Counted from the stretch's first letter, positions 34,988 to 44,423 are shown. The stretch is 53,127 nucleotides of DNA from Peptoniphilus lacrimalis DSM 7455 (GCF_000378725.1 NZ_KB900377.1:1-53127), one strand, 5' to 3'. The notes: a model not told the origin generated them from the letters alone. Made by a program: numbers and translations.

Positions 34988-35263
34988 TTAGCTAATAACA
35001 TCTATATATTTTGTATTTTTAGAAAAAACACTCTTGGCTAAAGAATCAAGTGCAATTATTTTTTTCTTATTTTCTCTAGCAATATCCACAAATTTATCTA
35101 TAATTTGTAAAATAAATATTTTTATATTATATTCTGCATCAAGGTATACTTCTTCTATTATCCATACATCTTTAGCTTGACTAAAACTGATGTATCCTAT
35201 CTCAGCCTTGCCATCATAAGCAAATAAGTGATTTTTTTCTTTATCAAAAGTAAAAGAAACCAT
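34988..35263 (-). CDS. Small GNAT-like N-acetyltransferase (YjdJ type)
   Basis: Protein of 91 residues if started at 35263 (GGGGGG ribosome site, and matches the compact family start FDKEKNHLFAYDGKAEIGYI). A 17-residue longer form from 35314 would overlap the ABC gene stop by 4 bp and is also possible. The central VWIIEEVYLDAEYN and FVDIARENKKKIIALDSLAKSVF correspond to the small YjdJ-like GNAT fold, though the usual R/Q-x-x-G-x-A loop is replaced by EYNIKIF, so acetyl-CoA binding may be lost. It is the last gene of the murA-peptide-transporter operon. Confidence 0.6.
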   Translation of the reverse strand: MVSFTFDKEKNHLFAYDGKAEIGYISFSQAKDVWIIEEVYLDAEYNIKIFILQIIDKFVDIARENKKKIIALDSLAKSVFSKNTKYIDVIS

Positions 35264-35310
35264 CTCTTTGATTCCCCCCTGTAAATGAGTTTTACCCAAT
35301 TTAAAATTTA

Positions 35311-36090
35311 TCATTCATTGGGGTCTTCTTTTGGAAGTGAAGATAATAATTTTTTTGTATAGTCATCCTTAGGATTTTCAAAAATTTCATCTACAGTATT
35401 TTTTTCTTTCAAACTTCCCTTTTGCATAACTAATACTTGATCAGCTATGTGCTTTACCAAAGCTAAATCATGAGAAATAAATACAAGAGTTAAACCATAC
35501 TGACTTTTTAAATCACTTAAAAGATTTATTATCTGTGCCTGAATTGAAACATCAAGGGCTGAGGTTGGCTCATCAGCTATTATTATCTTTGGATTTACGG
35601 CTATTGCCCTTGCTATAGAAATTCTTTGCCTTTGACCACCGGAAAATTCATAGGGATACCTATCCCTGAAAAATTTTGAAAGACCACAGATTTCCATAGT
35701 TTTTAATACTCTCTTTTCAAGCTCTTTTTTGTCATTAACTTTTTCTAGATTTTTTAATCCCTCAGAAATTATTTGAAAACAGGTTTTTCTTGGATTTAAA
35801 GATGAATAGGGGTCTTGAAATATCATCTGAACATTTACCCAATAATTTACATACTCTTTCTTGTTAAATTCAAGAATATTTTTATTTTGATAAATTATTT
35901 GCCCTTTTGCATCTTTATAAAGTCCCATTAAGCACCTTGCAAGAGTTGATTTACCAGACCCACTTTCTCCCACAATACCAAGGCACTCTCCCTTATTAAT
36001 ATCAAAAGAAATATCATTTAAGGCATTAACAGTTTTATTTTTTATCTTGAAACTTTTCATCAAATTTTTAATTTGCAAAATTTCATTCAT
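35311..36090 (-). CDS. Oligopeptide ABC transporter ATP-binding protein (OppF/DppF-like)
   Basis: Protein of 259 residues. Walker A GIVGESGSGKSTLARCL, Q-loop VQMIFQDPYSSLNPR, signature FSGGQRQRISIARAI, Walker B KIIIADEPTSALDVS and the H-loop His in FISHDLALVKHIADQV. It drives peptide import together with its OppD-like partner. It overlaps that gene by 8 bp. The typical OppF C-terminal extension is short. Confidence 0.93.
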   Translation of the reverse strand: MNEILQIKNLMKSFKIKNKTVNALNDISFDINKGECLGIVGESGSGKSTLARCLMGLYKDAKGQIIYQNKNILEFNKKEYVNYWVNVQMIFQDPYSSLNPRKTCFQIISEGLKNLEKVNDKKELEKRVLKTMEICGLSKFFRDRYPYEFSGGQRQRISIARAIAVNPKIIIADEPTSALDVSIQAQIINLLSDLKSQYGLTLVFISHDLALVKHIADQVLVMQKGSLKEKNTVDEIFENPKDDYTKKLLSSLPKEDPNE

Positions 36091-37045
36091 AGAGGAAGCA
36101 CCTCACTTTATGACCATTAAAATCTTTTTGTATAGGTATTTTTCTTTTACAAATATCCATAACATATTGACATCTGTTGCAAAAATAACAGTTTTCGTTT
36201 AAATTTCTAGGGTCTTGTAAACTTCCTTTTATTGAAAATAATCTTTTTCTTGTATCACTAATAAGAGGTCTAGCTCTCATAAGCCCCTTAGTATAAGGAT
36301 GTAGGGGGTTTTTAAAAATTTCTTTAACAGGAGCTTCTTCTACAATTAGTCCCTGGTACATCACATTTACCACATCAGCAATTTCAGCAACTAATGACAA
36401 ATCATGAGATATGAATATTAGGCTTGTTTTATAATATTTCTTTAGTTTTTTCATCAATTCTAAAATTTCTTTTTGAATGGTTACATCAAGAGCTGTTGTC
36501 GGTTCATCTGCTATTAAAATCTTAGGATTTGGAGCAAGTGCCATAGCAATCATAACCCTTTGCCTCATGCCTCCTGAAAGTTCGTGGGGATAAGAGTTAT
36601 ATATCAATTTAGCATTATTTAGCTCAACTTTTTCAAGCATCTCTATAGATTTTTCCTTAGCTTCTTTTCTTGATATATTTGAATGTGCCCTATAAATTTC
36701 AGATACCTGATAGCCGATTTTTAAAACAGGATTAAGTGATGTCATTGGTTCTTGAAAAATCATACTTATATCCTTACCACGTATTTTTTCAATCTGCTTT
36801 TCACTTTTCTCCAAGAGATTTTCTCCCGAAAATATAATTTCACCTTCTAAAGAATCAAGAGATTTTTTATCTAATAATCCCATAATTGCAAGAGATGTTA
36901 AAGATTTTCCACAACCACTTTCACCTACTAGCCCTAGGGTCTGACCTTCTTTTAAAGTCAAATCAACTCCATTGAGTGACTTTATTGGTCCTTTGGAACT
37001 AGCAAAATAAATTTTTAAATTTTTAATATTTAAAATTTCTTTCAT
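36083..37045 (-). CDS. Oligopeptide ABC transporter ATP-binding protein (OppD/DppD-like)
   Basis: Protein of 320 residues, started at the ATG at 37045 behind AAGAGGAT; a ten-residue longer form lies inside the permease gene. Walker A GLVGESGCGKSLTSLAI, Q-loop SMIFQEPMTSLNPV, signature LSGGMRQRVMIAMAL, Walker B KILIADEPTTALDVT. The C-terminal oligopeptide-transporter motif has the Cys pattern ENCYFCNRCQYVMDICKRK, seen in OppD/DppD proteins (an iron-sulfur-like site in some). ATPase subunit of the peptide importer. Confidence 0.93.
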   Translation of the reverse strand: MKEILNIKNLKIYFASSKGPIKSLNGVDLTLKEGQTLGLVGESGCGKSLTSLAIMGLLDKKSLDSLEGEIIFSGENLLEKSEKQIEKIRGKDISMIFQEPMTSLNPVLKIGYQVSEIYRAHSNISRKEAKEKSIEMLEKVELNNAKLIYNSYPHELSGGMRQRVMIAMALAPNPKILIADEPTTALDVTIQKEILELMKKLKKYYKTSLIFISHDLSLVAEIADVVNVMYQGLIVEEAPVKEIFKNPLHPYTKGLMRARPLISDTRKRLFSIKGSLQDPRNLNENCYFCNRCQYVMDICKRKIPIQKDFNGHKVRCFLYE

Positions 37046-37046
37046 A

Positions 37047-37889
37047 CTATCCTCTTTTCTTAGGATCAAAGGCATCTCTTAAACCATCCCCCACTAAATT
37101 AAATAATAAAATACTTATACAAATTGCAAGCCCTGGAAATACTGTAAGAAATGGATAATCTCTTATGAAAGTTCTGCCTTCACTTAACATCTGTCCCCAT
37201 TCTGCTTGTGGAGGCTCTATTCCCATTCCAATGAATGATAGGGATGCACTTGATAAAATATTTACGCCCACACCAATAGTTGCTTCAACTATGATTGGTC
37301 CTAATGAATTTGGCAAAATCTCACAAAAAATAATTTTTAAATCATTTTCTCCTAATATTCTTGCAGCCGTGACATACTCTAAATTTTTCTCCTCAATTAC
37401 CTTTGCTCTTATAAGCCTTGCATATTTAGGAGTTGAAGATAAGGATAAGGCTAAAATTAAATTAAAAACACCATTTCCCAAAGTTGCAGCCAAGGCAATA
37501 GCTAAAATAAGTTGAGGAATTGATAAAAATATATCCATAACCCTCATTGCAAAAACATCAAATTTACCACCGTAATATCCGGCAAATAATCCTATAATAA
37601 GTCCAATTATTATTGAAAAAAAAGTAGAGCTTATACCTATTAATAAAGACATCTGTCCGCCATGTAAAATTCTTGAGAATTCATCTCTGCCAAAATTATC
37701 TGTACCCATCAAATGAGTTGGGCTTGGACTTAAAAATGTATTTGATACATCTTGTTTTGTATAATCATATGGAGAAATAAAATCAGCAAATATTGATAGA
37801 ACAATTAATATTAAAAGTAAAACAAAACAAAGCCTCGCTGCTTTATTTTGCATATAATATTTTGCAAATTTTCTAAATCTTTTAATCAT
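37047..37889 (-). CDS. Oligopeptide ABC transporter permease (OppC/DppC-like)
   Basis: Protein of 280 residues. N-terminal OppC segment (YMQNKAARLCFVLLLILIVLSI), then DFISPYDYTKQD and LMGTDNFGRDEFSRILHGGQMSLLIG, about six membrane spans, and the EAA loop near RAKVIEEKNLEYVTAARILGE that contacts the ATPases. It ends DGLRDAFDPKKRG, the usual OppC end. It lies 3 bp after the OppB-like gene. Confidence 0.93.
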   Translation of the reverse strand: MIKRFRKFAKYYMQNKAARLCFVLLLILIVLSIFADFISPYDYTKQDVSNTFLSPSPTHLMGTDNFGRDEFSRILHGGQMSLLIGISSTFFSIIIGLIIGLFAGYYGGKFDVFAMRVMDIFLSIPQLILAIALAATLGNGVFNLILALSLSSTPKYARLIRAKVIEEKNLEYVTAARILGENDLKIIFCEILPNSLGPIIVEATIGVGVNILSSASLSFIGMGIEPPQAEWGQMLSEGRTFIRDYPFLTVFPGLAICISILLFNLVGDGLRDAFDPKKRG

Positions 37890-37892
37890 AAG

Positions 37893-38816
37893 TTACTCCA
37901 TCTTAATTTGAGGGTTTAAAAATCCATAAAGTATATCTACAATTATAGAAATTATTGAATATACAAGGGCTATAAACATTACACCACCTAAAATTACAGG
38001 ATAATCTCTGGTCTTTACGCTATCAACCATAAGCCTTCCAATACCTGAAATTGAAAATACTGTTTCTGTCAATATGCTTCCACCTAAAAGTCCACCAGCT
38101 TGAAGTCCAATAGTTGTTATAATTGGAATCATTGCATTTTTTAAAGCATGAATAAAGATAATTCTTGATTTTTTGAGTCCCTTTGCCCTCGCCGTTCTTA
38201 TATAATCCTTATCTAAAACTTCTATCATAGAAGACCTTGTCATTCTCATAATTGAAGATGAAGTTTGTAAACCCAAAGCAAGAACAGGAAGTATCATATG
38301 CCTCCATGAAGAAAAACCACTTGCAGGAAGTAGTTTTAATTTGCTTGAAAATATAATAATTAACAATAATCCTGACCAAAATATTGGCATTGCAAGTCCT
38401 ATCATTCCTGCAAAAGAAATGAGTGAATCTATAATATTATTTTTATTTATCCCTGCAATTATCCCTAATATTATTCCTGAAATTATGGCAAAAATTAGAG
38501 AAACTCCTGCCAACTTTAAAGTATTAGGAAATACTCTTAAAATCTTTTCTATGACAGGAGTTTTTGACTGATATGAAGTTCCTAAATCAAAATGAAAAAT
38601 TAAGTTTTTTAAAAATCGTCCATATTGAATTAAAAATGGGTCATTAAGACCCATTTTATCTCTTAATATCTCAACAGTCTCTTTTGGAGCATTAGGGCCG
38701 GCACTTGCTAATGCTGCATCTCCAGGTGACAAATATAGTAGGGAAAATACTACAAAAGATACCCCAATTATTGTAGGAATTAAAATTAAAATTCTTTTCA
38801 AAATATATTTAGGCAT
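37893..38816 (-). CDS. Oligopeptide ABC transporter permease (OppB/DppB-like)
   Basis: Protein of 307 residues with about six membrane spans. It starts YILKRILILIPTIIGVSFVVF and has LSPGDAA, the RMTRSSMIEVLDKDYIRTARAKGL EAA loop and an HALKNAMIPIITTIGLQ segment. It forms the transmembrane channel together with the OppC-like protein. The ribosome site GGGGTG is clear, 44 bp after the binding-protein gene. Confidence 0.93.
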   Translation of the reverse strand: MPKYILKRILILIPTIIGVSFVVFSLLYLSPGDAALASAGPNAPKETVEILRDKMGLNDPFLIQYGRFLKNLIFHFDLGTSYQSKTPVIEKILRVFPNTLKLAGVSLIFAIISGIILGIIAGINKNNIIDSLISFAGMIGLAMPIFWSGLLLIIIFSSKLKLLPASGFSSWRHMILPVLALGLQTSSSIMRMTRSSMIEVLDKDYIRTARAKGLKKSRIIFIHALKNAMIPIITTIGLQAGGLLGGSILTETVFSISGIGRLMVDSVKTRDYPVILGGVMFIALVYSIISIIVDILYGFLNPQIKME

Positions 38817-38860
38817 TTTTCACCCCATTAATTTTTAAAAATTTTTTCAAACTGAAAAAT

Positions 38861-40372
38861 TTATCTAATATTTTTAAATCTCTGTGCATATCCTGCTTCC
38901 ATGTCAAAATCTGGTAAATCCTTAGATGCTGCCATCAAAGTTTCTCCATAACAAATATACATCCAAGGCATATCTTCATATATTAATCTTTGTGCCTTTT
39001 CATATATTTCCTTTCTTTTGTTGTCATCAAAGGTTTGTGTTCCTTGGTCTATCAAAGTATCTAAATCCCTATTACCATAAAAGGTAAAATTGGGACCAAT
39101 TCCTTTATTATTTGAATGGAAAGGTTGATATAATTCGTAGTGAGTATCAATAATAGATGGATTCCAAGACATTATAAACATATTATGGTCTCCATTTTTT
39201 AAAGCATCCATAAAGGCTCCCCATTCAAGTCTTACCACTTTTAAATTTATACCAAAATCTTTAAGCTGGTCTTGCATCATTGTTGCAACATTTACTCTTG
39301 TTTGGTTATCAGAAACATAAATAGTCAGTTCACTATCATCTTTAATATTTGCCTTGGCAAATAATTCTTTGGCTTTTTCTATATTTTTATTATAGGGTTT
39401 GAGTTCACCAGCTAGGGAATATTTAAAATTTGGATTAACAGGACTTGATGCTAAAGTGCCACTGTTCATATAAACAGTTTTAAAAATTGATTCCATATCT
39501 ATAGCATTAACTAGAGCTTGTCTTGCTATTTTATTATCAAAAGGTTTTTTTGCCATATTAAAACCTATGAAATGCACTGAATTGTCCATTTTTTTAAGAA
39601 GTTTTAAATCTTCATTTTCTTCAATACTTTTAATATCATTAGGGTCAATTTTTAAAGCTAAGTCCATACCTCCTGATTCAACTTCAATTAACCTTTGTGA
39701 CGATTCAGGAATGACTTTCATTTCTATATTTTTATATTTAGGTTCAGCACCCCAATAATATTTATTATAAGAAAAATTTGCATGGTCATTTTGTACCCAT
39801 TCGTCAAGAACATAAGCCCCCGTACCAAGACAATCTTTAGTTAAATCTCCACCATTTTCTACAAATTTCTTTGAAACTATTGAAACTGCAGGATGACCAA
39901 GTGCTTTTAGAAAAGTAGCATCAATTTCTTTTAGAGTAAACTTCAAAGTTCTATCATCTATTTTTTCATAAGAATTTTCATCTATTTTTCCGTAAAAAGT
40001 CTTGAATTGGTCGCTAGATGCTGCTCTCTTTAAAGAAAAAATTACATCTTCAACAGTTAAATCATCACCATTTGAAAATTTAATCCCTGGTTTTAAAGTT
40101 ATTATAAAAGTTTGTGGATCTGGATTTTCAATTTTTTCAGCCAGAGAATTTACAAGGCTTCCATCAGGTTTTAATTCTACCAAAGTATCATAAACTTGAT
40201 TTATAATATTAACTGAATAATCATCGTTAATTTGAGCAGTATCAATATTTTTGGCATCTTCAGATAAACAAACTCTCAATGTATCAGAATTATTTTTTGA
40301 TTGAGAAGTATTTTTTCCACATCCTGTAAAAAATAACATGATTCCCAACATTAATACTATAATTTTTTTCAT
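38861..40372 (-). CDS. Peptide-binding lipoprotein (OppA/DppA, SBP_bac_5 family)
   Basis: Protein of 503 residues. Lipobox LFFTGCGKN (Cys at about 18). Family features: DTLRVCLSEDAKNID, VYDTLVELKPDGSLVNSLAEK, LKPGIKFSNGDDLTVEDVIFSLKRA, GTGAYVLDEW, VHFIGFNMAKKPFDNKIARQALVNAID and a C-terminal KAQRLIYEDMPWMYI. It binds peptides outside the cell and presents them to the permease. Substrate (oligo-, dipeptide or glutathione) is undetermined. It begins 12 bp after murA with its GAGAGGATG ribosome site overlapping the murA end. Confidence 0.94.
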   Translation of the reverse strand: MKKIIVLMLGIMLFFTGCGKNTSQSKNNSDTLRVCLSEDAKNIDTAQINDDYSVNIINQVYDTLVELKPDGSLVNSLAEKIENPDPQTFIITLKPGIKFSNGDDLTVEDVIFSLKRAASSDQFKTFYGKIDENSYEKIDDRTLKFTLKEIDATFLKALGHPAVSIVSKKFVENGGDLTKDCLGTGAYVLDEWVQNDHANFSYNKYYWGAEPKYKNIEMKVIPESSQRLIEVESGGMDLALKIDPNDIKSIEENEDLKLLKKMDNSVHFIGFNMAKKPFDNKIARQALVNAIDMESIFKTVYMNSGTLASSPVNPNFKYSLAGELKPYNKNIEKAKELFAKANIKDDSELTIYVSDNQTRVNVATMMQDQLKDFGINLKVVRLEWGAFMDALKNGDHNMFIMSWNPSIIDTHYELYQPFHSNNKGIGPNFTFYGNRDLDTLIDQGTQTFDDNKRKEIYEKAQRLIYEDMPWMYICYGETLMAASKDLPDFDMEAGYAQRFKNIR

Positions 40373-40384
40373 ACAATCATCCTC

Positions 40385-41641
40385 TCAATCTGTTTCTATT
40401 CGTCTAATGTCAGCACCTAAATCTTGGAATTTTTCAACTATATTTTCGTATCCCCTATCTATATGGTAAATTTGTGAGATTTCTGTCTGTCCTTCAGCTA
40501 CTAATCCGGCTAAAATTAGAGCAGCACCTGCTCTTAAATCAGTTGCATTTACTTTTGAGCCATACAATTTAGACTTGCCCAATATTATTGCTTCCCTATC
40601 AACAACCTTGATTTTTGCCCCCATTTTCTTTAATTCTTCAGCGTGCATAAATCTATTTTCAAAAACTGTTTCAATGATTGATGATTGACCTTCAGCCTGA
40701 GTTAGTAAAGCCATAAAAGGAGCTTGCATATCTGTAGGAAATCCTGGATGAGGAAGAGTTTTTATTTCAAATGGATAAATTTTTTCCTTACCTATAACTC
40801 TTACCTTATCATCATCTACTATAACTTCTGCCCCAGCTTCTTCAAGCTTTGCTAAAATTGGTTTCATATGATTTGTGATTACATTTTCTAAAAGAACATC
40901 TCCGCCAGTAATTGCCGGTGCTATCATAAAAGTACCAGCAACAATTCTATCAGGAATTATTTGATGGTAACATCCTTTCAATTTTTGAACTCCCTTTATT
41001 TTTATAGTTGAAGTTCCTGCACCTGTGATTTTAGCCCCCATCTTATTAAGAAAACTTGCTAAATCGACAATTTCAGGCTCCTTGGCACAATTTTCTATCA
41101 AAGTTTCTCCTTCAGCTAAAGTGGCAGTCATAATAATATTTTCTGTTGCACCTACTGACGGGAAATCTAAATAAATATTATTTGCTTGTAATTTATCAGC
41201 TTTAGCAGAAATATTTCCATGAGTCATTTCAACTTTTGCTCCTAAAGCTTTAAAACCTTTTAAGTGTAAATCTATTGGTCTTGAACCTATGGCACATCCG
41301 CCGGGTAAAGAATTAACAGCTTTGCCCATTCTTGCAAGTAGTGGTCCCATAACTAAGAATGATGCTCTCATTTTGCTCATAAGCTCATAATTTGTCTGAT
41401 AACTTGTTAGATTTTTTGAATTAATAACAATTAGGTCTCCATCATATTTTACTTTAACCCCAAGTTCTCTTAGAACTTCAATCATTATTTCTACATCTTT
41501 TAATTTTGGTACATCTTCCAAAACTATATCTTCTGTTCCTAAAAGACAAGCTGCCAAAATAGGAAGTGCTGCATTTTTTGCCCCACCTATTCTTATTTTC
41601 CCTTTTAATGGGCCGCTTGGTCTGACTACTATCTTTTCCAT
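40385..41641 (-). CDS. murA: UDP-N-acetylglucosamine 1-carboxyvinyltransferase
   Basis: Protein of 418 residues, typical length. The active-site Cys is present in LPGGCAIGSRPIDLHLKG, with flanking IGGAKNAALPILAA at the N-terminus (KNAALP), ASVGATENIIM-like loop FPSVGATENIIMTA and the GFPTDMQAPFMAL motif. It catalyses the first committed step of peptidoglycan synthesis. It heads the transcript with the peptide transporter behind it. The -10 TATAAT is at 41669-41674, about 28 bp upstream. Presence of the Cys indicates the fosfomycin-sensitive type by family knowledge. Confidence 0.96.
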   Translation of the reverse strand: MEKIVVRPSGPLKGKIRIGGAKNAALPILAACLLGTEDIVLEDVPKLKDVEIMIEVLRELGVKVKYDGDLIVINSKNLTSYQTNYELMSKMRASFLVMGPLLARMGKAVNSLPGGCAIGSRPIDLHLKGFKALGAKVEMTHGNISAKADKLQANNIYLDFPSVGATENIIMTATLAEGETLIENCAKEPEIVDLASFLNKMGAKITGAGTSTIKIKGVQKLKGCYHQIIPDRIVAGTFMIAPAITGGDVLLENVITNHMKPILAKLEEAGAEVIVDDDKVRVIGKEKIYPFEIKTLPHPGFPTDMQAPFMALLTQAEGQSSIIETVFENRFMHAEELKKMGAKIKVVDREAIILGKSKLYGSKVNATDLRAGAALILAGLVAEGQTEISQIYHIDRGYENIVEKFQDLGADIRRIETD

Positions 41642-41752
41642 TGCCCCTCCAAATTAGTTAGTGTTTTAATTATACCATATATATACCCCCTATAAATTAC
41701 ACTTTATTCATATATAAAAAATATGTTAAAATTACAAAAGGAGGAAAAAAGA

Positions 41753-42904
41753 ATGAAAAATTTTATTGGAAGAAATTTTAGAAAAATCCCTGCATCTCCA
41801 TTTTCAGATGACTATTCAAAAATATACAGAGATTTAATTGATTTTGGTGTGGGCGATCCTGATATAGAAACAGATAAAGGAATAATTGAAAGTATTTATA
41901 AGGCAGGTCTAAACGGTCAAACTCACTACACCGACCCAAGAGGTACTTTAGAATTTAGAAAAGCCTATGTTGATTTTTATAAAGAAGAATACCATATAGA
42001 TATCAACGAAAAAAATGTTCTTTCCACAATGTCAGGCACAGAAGCTTTATATATTATTTTTAAAGGAATCATTGATGAAGGTGATGAGGTTATTATTCCC
42101 TCACCATTTTTTAGTCCCTATGCGTACCAACTCAAAATTTGCGGTGGAAAGGCAAAATTTCTTGAAACATATATTGAAAATGAATATGAATTTACTATAT
42201 CTGATTTAGAAAAATTAGTTAGCGATAGAACAAAAGCTATTCTTATAAATACACCTAATAATCCTACAGGTGCAGTTTATTCAAAACATTTTTTAGAAGA
42301 AATATATAATTTTTGTTTAGAAAAAAATATTCTCATCATTTGCGATGATATTTATGATAATTACACATATTATGATGATTTTTATCCTAGCCTTAAATTT
42401 GATAAGAATTTAGAAAATGTAATAACAATAAATTCTCTTTCTAAGGATTTTGTAATGACAGGTTTAAGACTTGGAGCAATAATTGCAAATGAAAAATTAA
42501 TTGATGTTTTTGAATATATACACGAAAATATTTTGTATTGTATCCCATCTTTAACTCAAGTAGCTCAAGTTTATGCCCTAAAAAACAGAAAACAAATTTG
42601 CCCACCTCTAAAAGATGAGTACAAAAAAAGAATGAAACTCGCCTACAAAAGGCTTAAAGAATTGAAAAATGTTGAAGTTATTGAGCCAAAAGGAGCATTC
42701 TATTTATTTCCAAAAATAAATTCAAATAAATATTCTATGGAAGAAATAGTTGATAAAATTTTAAAAGAAGCTCATATACGGGTAATAAATGGCAAGGCTT
42801 TCGGTCCTGGTGGAGAGAACCATATTAGAATTGCTGTTACTGTAAAAGAAGAAAAAATAAATGAAGCCTTTGACAGGTTGCGTAAATTGGATATTTTTAA
42901 TTGA
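41753..42904 (+). CDS. PLP-dependent aminotransferase, class I/II
   Basis: Protein of 383 residues. The start is the ATG at 41753 after GGAGG; a ten-residue upstream form is inside the leader. Fold-type I features: VGDPDIETDKG, PRGTLEFRKAY, TPNNPTGAVYS, CDDIYDNYTY and SLSKDFVMTGLRLGAI, where the Lys holds PLP. Closest in outlook to aspartate/tyrosine/histidinol-phosphate type enzymes of anaerobes; the amino donor cannot be set. Monocistronic, convergent with brnQ. Confidence 0.88.
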   Translation: MKNFIGRNFRKIPASPFSDDYSKIYRDLIDFGVGDPDIETDKGIIESIYKAGLNGQTHYTDPRGTLEFRKAYVDFYKEEYHIDINEKNVLSTMSGTEALYIIFKGIIDEGDEVIIPSPFFSPYAYQLKICGGKAKFLETYIENEYEFTISDLEKLVSDRTKAILINTPNNPTGAVYSKHFLEEIYNFCLEKNILIICDDIYDNYTYYDDFYPSLKFDKNLENVITINSLSKDFVMTGLRLGAIIANEKLIDVFEYIHENILYCIPSLTQVAQVYALKNRKQICPPLKDEYKKRMKLAYKRLKELKNVEVIEPKGAFYLFPKINSNKYSMEEIVDKILKEAHIRVINGKAFGPGGENHIRIAVTVKEEKINEAFDRLRKLDIFN

Positions 42905-42965
42905 TCAGTAATTAATATTATAAAATTTTTGAAATATATATACTTTTATATTTTCTAAAATAAAA

Positions 42966-43052
42966 AATCTCAAATTCCCTTATGAACTGACCCCCAAAAG
43001 TTGGACTAACAAACCAACTAAATGAGATCAGTTTTTTAAGGAATCTGAGATT
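42966..43052. repeat. Nested palindrome: convergent terminator containing an IS3-type end
   Basis: Outer arms 42966-42982 and 43036-43052 (AATCTCA-ATTCC, two mismatches) with T/A tracts outside form a bidirectional terminator for the aminotransferase and brnQ. Inside lie AACTGA/TCAGTT (42985-42990, 43028-43033) and AGTTGG/CCAACT. The segment 42988-43006 (TGACCCCCAAAAGTTGGAC) matches 17 of 19 bases of the IS3-family end at 52852-52870 and the IS150-group terminal sequence I recall. It looks like a solo IS end trapped in the terminator loop; no transposase remains. Confidence 0.7.
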
Positions 43053-43061
43053 TTTTTTATT

Positions 43062-44363
43062 TTATATAGCTCTTTTCTTGTGACTAATGCTTGCAATAAT
43101 TGTACAAATAATAGCAACAATAACTACAGGAATTAACCATTCAAAACCATAATTTTTTAAGGGTAAATTTTTTATAATATCTGTTGGTCCTTGTAAAATA
43201 CCGAAAACCATATTTAAGGACTGAACAATAGAAATTATAAAAGTAGTAAGAGTTGCTGAAATATAAGTTTCATTATATTTAATGAATTTATCAAAAGCAC
43301 TCATAACAATTAAAACAATTATTACAGGATAAATAGTTGATAGAACTGGTACAGCCAAATTTATAAGTCCTTCTACTCCTAATAGGGATAGAATAACAGA
43401 AACAGTGGCTGATGCCAAAACTACATATTTGTATTTTAATTTGCCTTTTGAAATAGATTCAAAATAATTACCACAGGTAGCTGTTAAACCTACAGATGTT
43501 GTGAGGCAAGCCAAAGATACACCAATACCCATGACAACTCTTCCTAAATTTCCAAAAAGTGCATGAACTGATCCCATTAAAATATCGACTCTTTCACTTT
43601 GAGCTGTAAAACTTGAAGATGCTGTAGAGCCCATATATGTTAGACCTCCATAAACAAAAGCAAGAAGTAAAAAGCATACAAATCCCACTCCCAACATCAT
43701 CTTCATCTGTTCATCTTTTTTAAGATACCCACGTCTTTTAATATCTCCCATAACAATACCAGCCATCAAAGCAGAACCTAGGGCATCCATTGTCTGATAA
43801 CCTTCAGTAAAACCCCTCAAAAAGAAATTATCATCAGGAATTTGTCTTACAGGTCCAATTGGATCAAATATACTTTTAACTATAATAATAGTTAGCACTA
43901 TTAAAAGTCCCGGTGTCAAAATATTTCCCACATAGGAAATAACTTCACCCTCATTTAAAACAAAAACTATAGTCAGTGCAAAAAATACAATTGAAGTTAT
44001 CCATAAAGGAACACTTGGAAAAATTTGCTTTACAGCTATATCATAAGTTGTAGCTGCTGTTCTTGGAACACAAAAAAATGGTCCTATTGTTAAAATTGCT
44101 ATTGCTCCAAGAACTTTCGCAAAAGTCGGTGAAACTCTTTTACCTAAATCTTCAGCACGACCCCCAAGATTTGCCGTAACTATTACACCTAAAACTGGAA
44201 GAACTGGGTCTGTTAGTAAAAAACCTATCATTGCCTTAATATAATTTGACCCTGATATTACTCCCAAATATGGAGGAAAAATTAAATTTCCAGCCCCAAA
44301 AAATATTGCAAAAAGTGCAAAACCAATTGTAATCGTATCTCTAAAAATCTTATTAATATCCAT
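43062..44363 (-). CDS. Branched-chain amino acid transporter (BrnQ-type, Na+-coupled)
   Basis: Protein of 433 residues (the ATG at 44363 is used; a GTG one codon earlier is alternative). It has about 12 membrane spans and the BrnQ/LIVCS start FALFAIFFGAGNLIFPPYLG, then LPVLGVIVTA, GPFFCVPRTAATTYDIA and GYQTMDALGSALMAG. It imports Leu/Ile/Val with sodium. AAAGG precedes the start. Monocistronic, with a palindrome in its promoter. Confidence 0.93.
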   Translation of the reverse strand: MDINKIFRDTITIGFALFAIFFGAGNLIFPPYLGVISGSNYIKAMIGFLLTDPVLPVLGVIVTANLGGRAEDLGKRVSPTFAKVLGAIAILTIGPFFCVPRTAATTYDIAVKQIFPSVPLWITSIVFFALTIVFVLNEGEVISYVGNILTPGLLIVLTIIIVKSIFDPIGPVRQIPDDNFFLRGFTEGYQTMDALGSALMAGIVMGDIKRRGYLKKDEQMKMMLGVGFVCFLLLAFVYGGLTYMGSTASSSFTAQSERVDILMGSVHALFGNLGRVVMGIGVSLACLTTSVGLTATCGNYFESISKGKLKYKYVVLASATVSVILSLLGVEGLINLAVPVLSTIYPVIIVLIVMSAFDKFIKYNETYISATLTTFIISIVQSLNMVFGILQGPTDIIKNLPLKNYGFEWLIPVVIVAIICTIIASISHKKRAI

Positions 44364-44394
44364 CACCCTTTCTCTTAAAATATCATTAATTGTT

Positions 44395-44423
44395 ATTATA
44401 TATTTTACTTATGTAAATATCAA
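44395..44423 (-). promoter_or_regulatory. brnQ promoter with palindromic spacer
   Basis: TTGATA (44418-44423), 17-bp spacer, TATAAT (44395-44400). The spacer and edge read TATTTAC-ATAA-GTAAAATA (44402-44417 region), a near-perfect palindrome placed exactly between the two boxes, a likely repressor operator. CodY's AATTTTCWGAAAATT is not matched. Confidence 0.65.
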
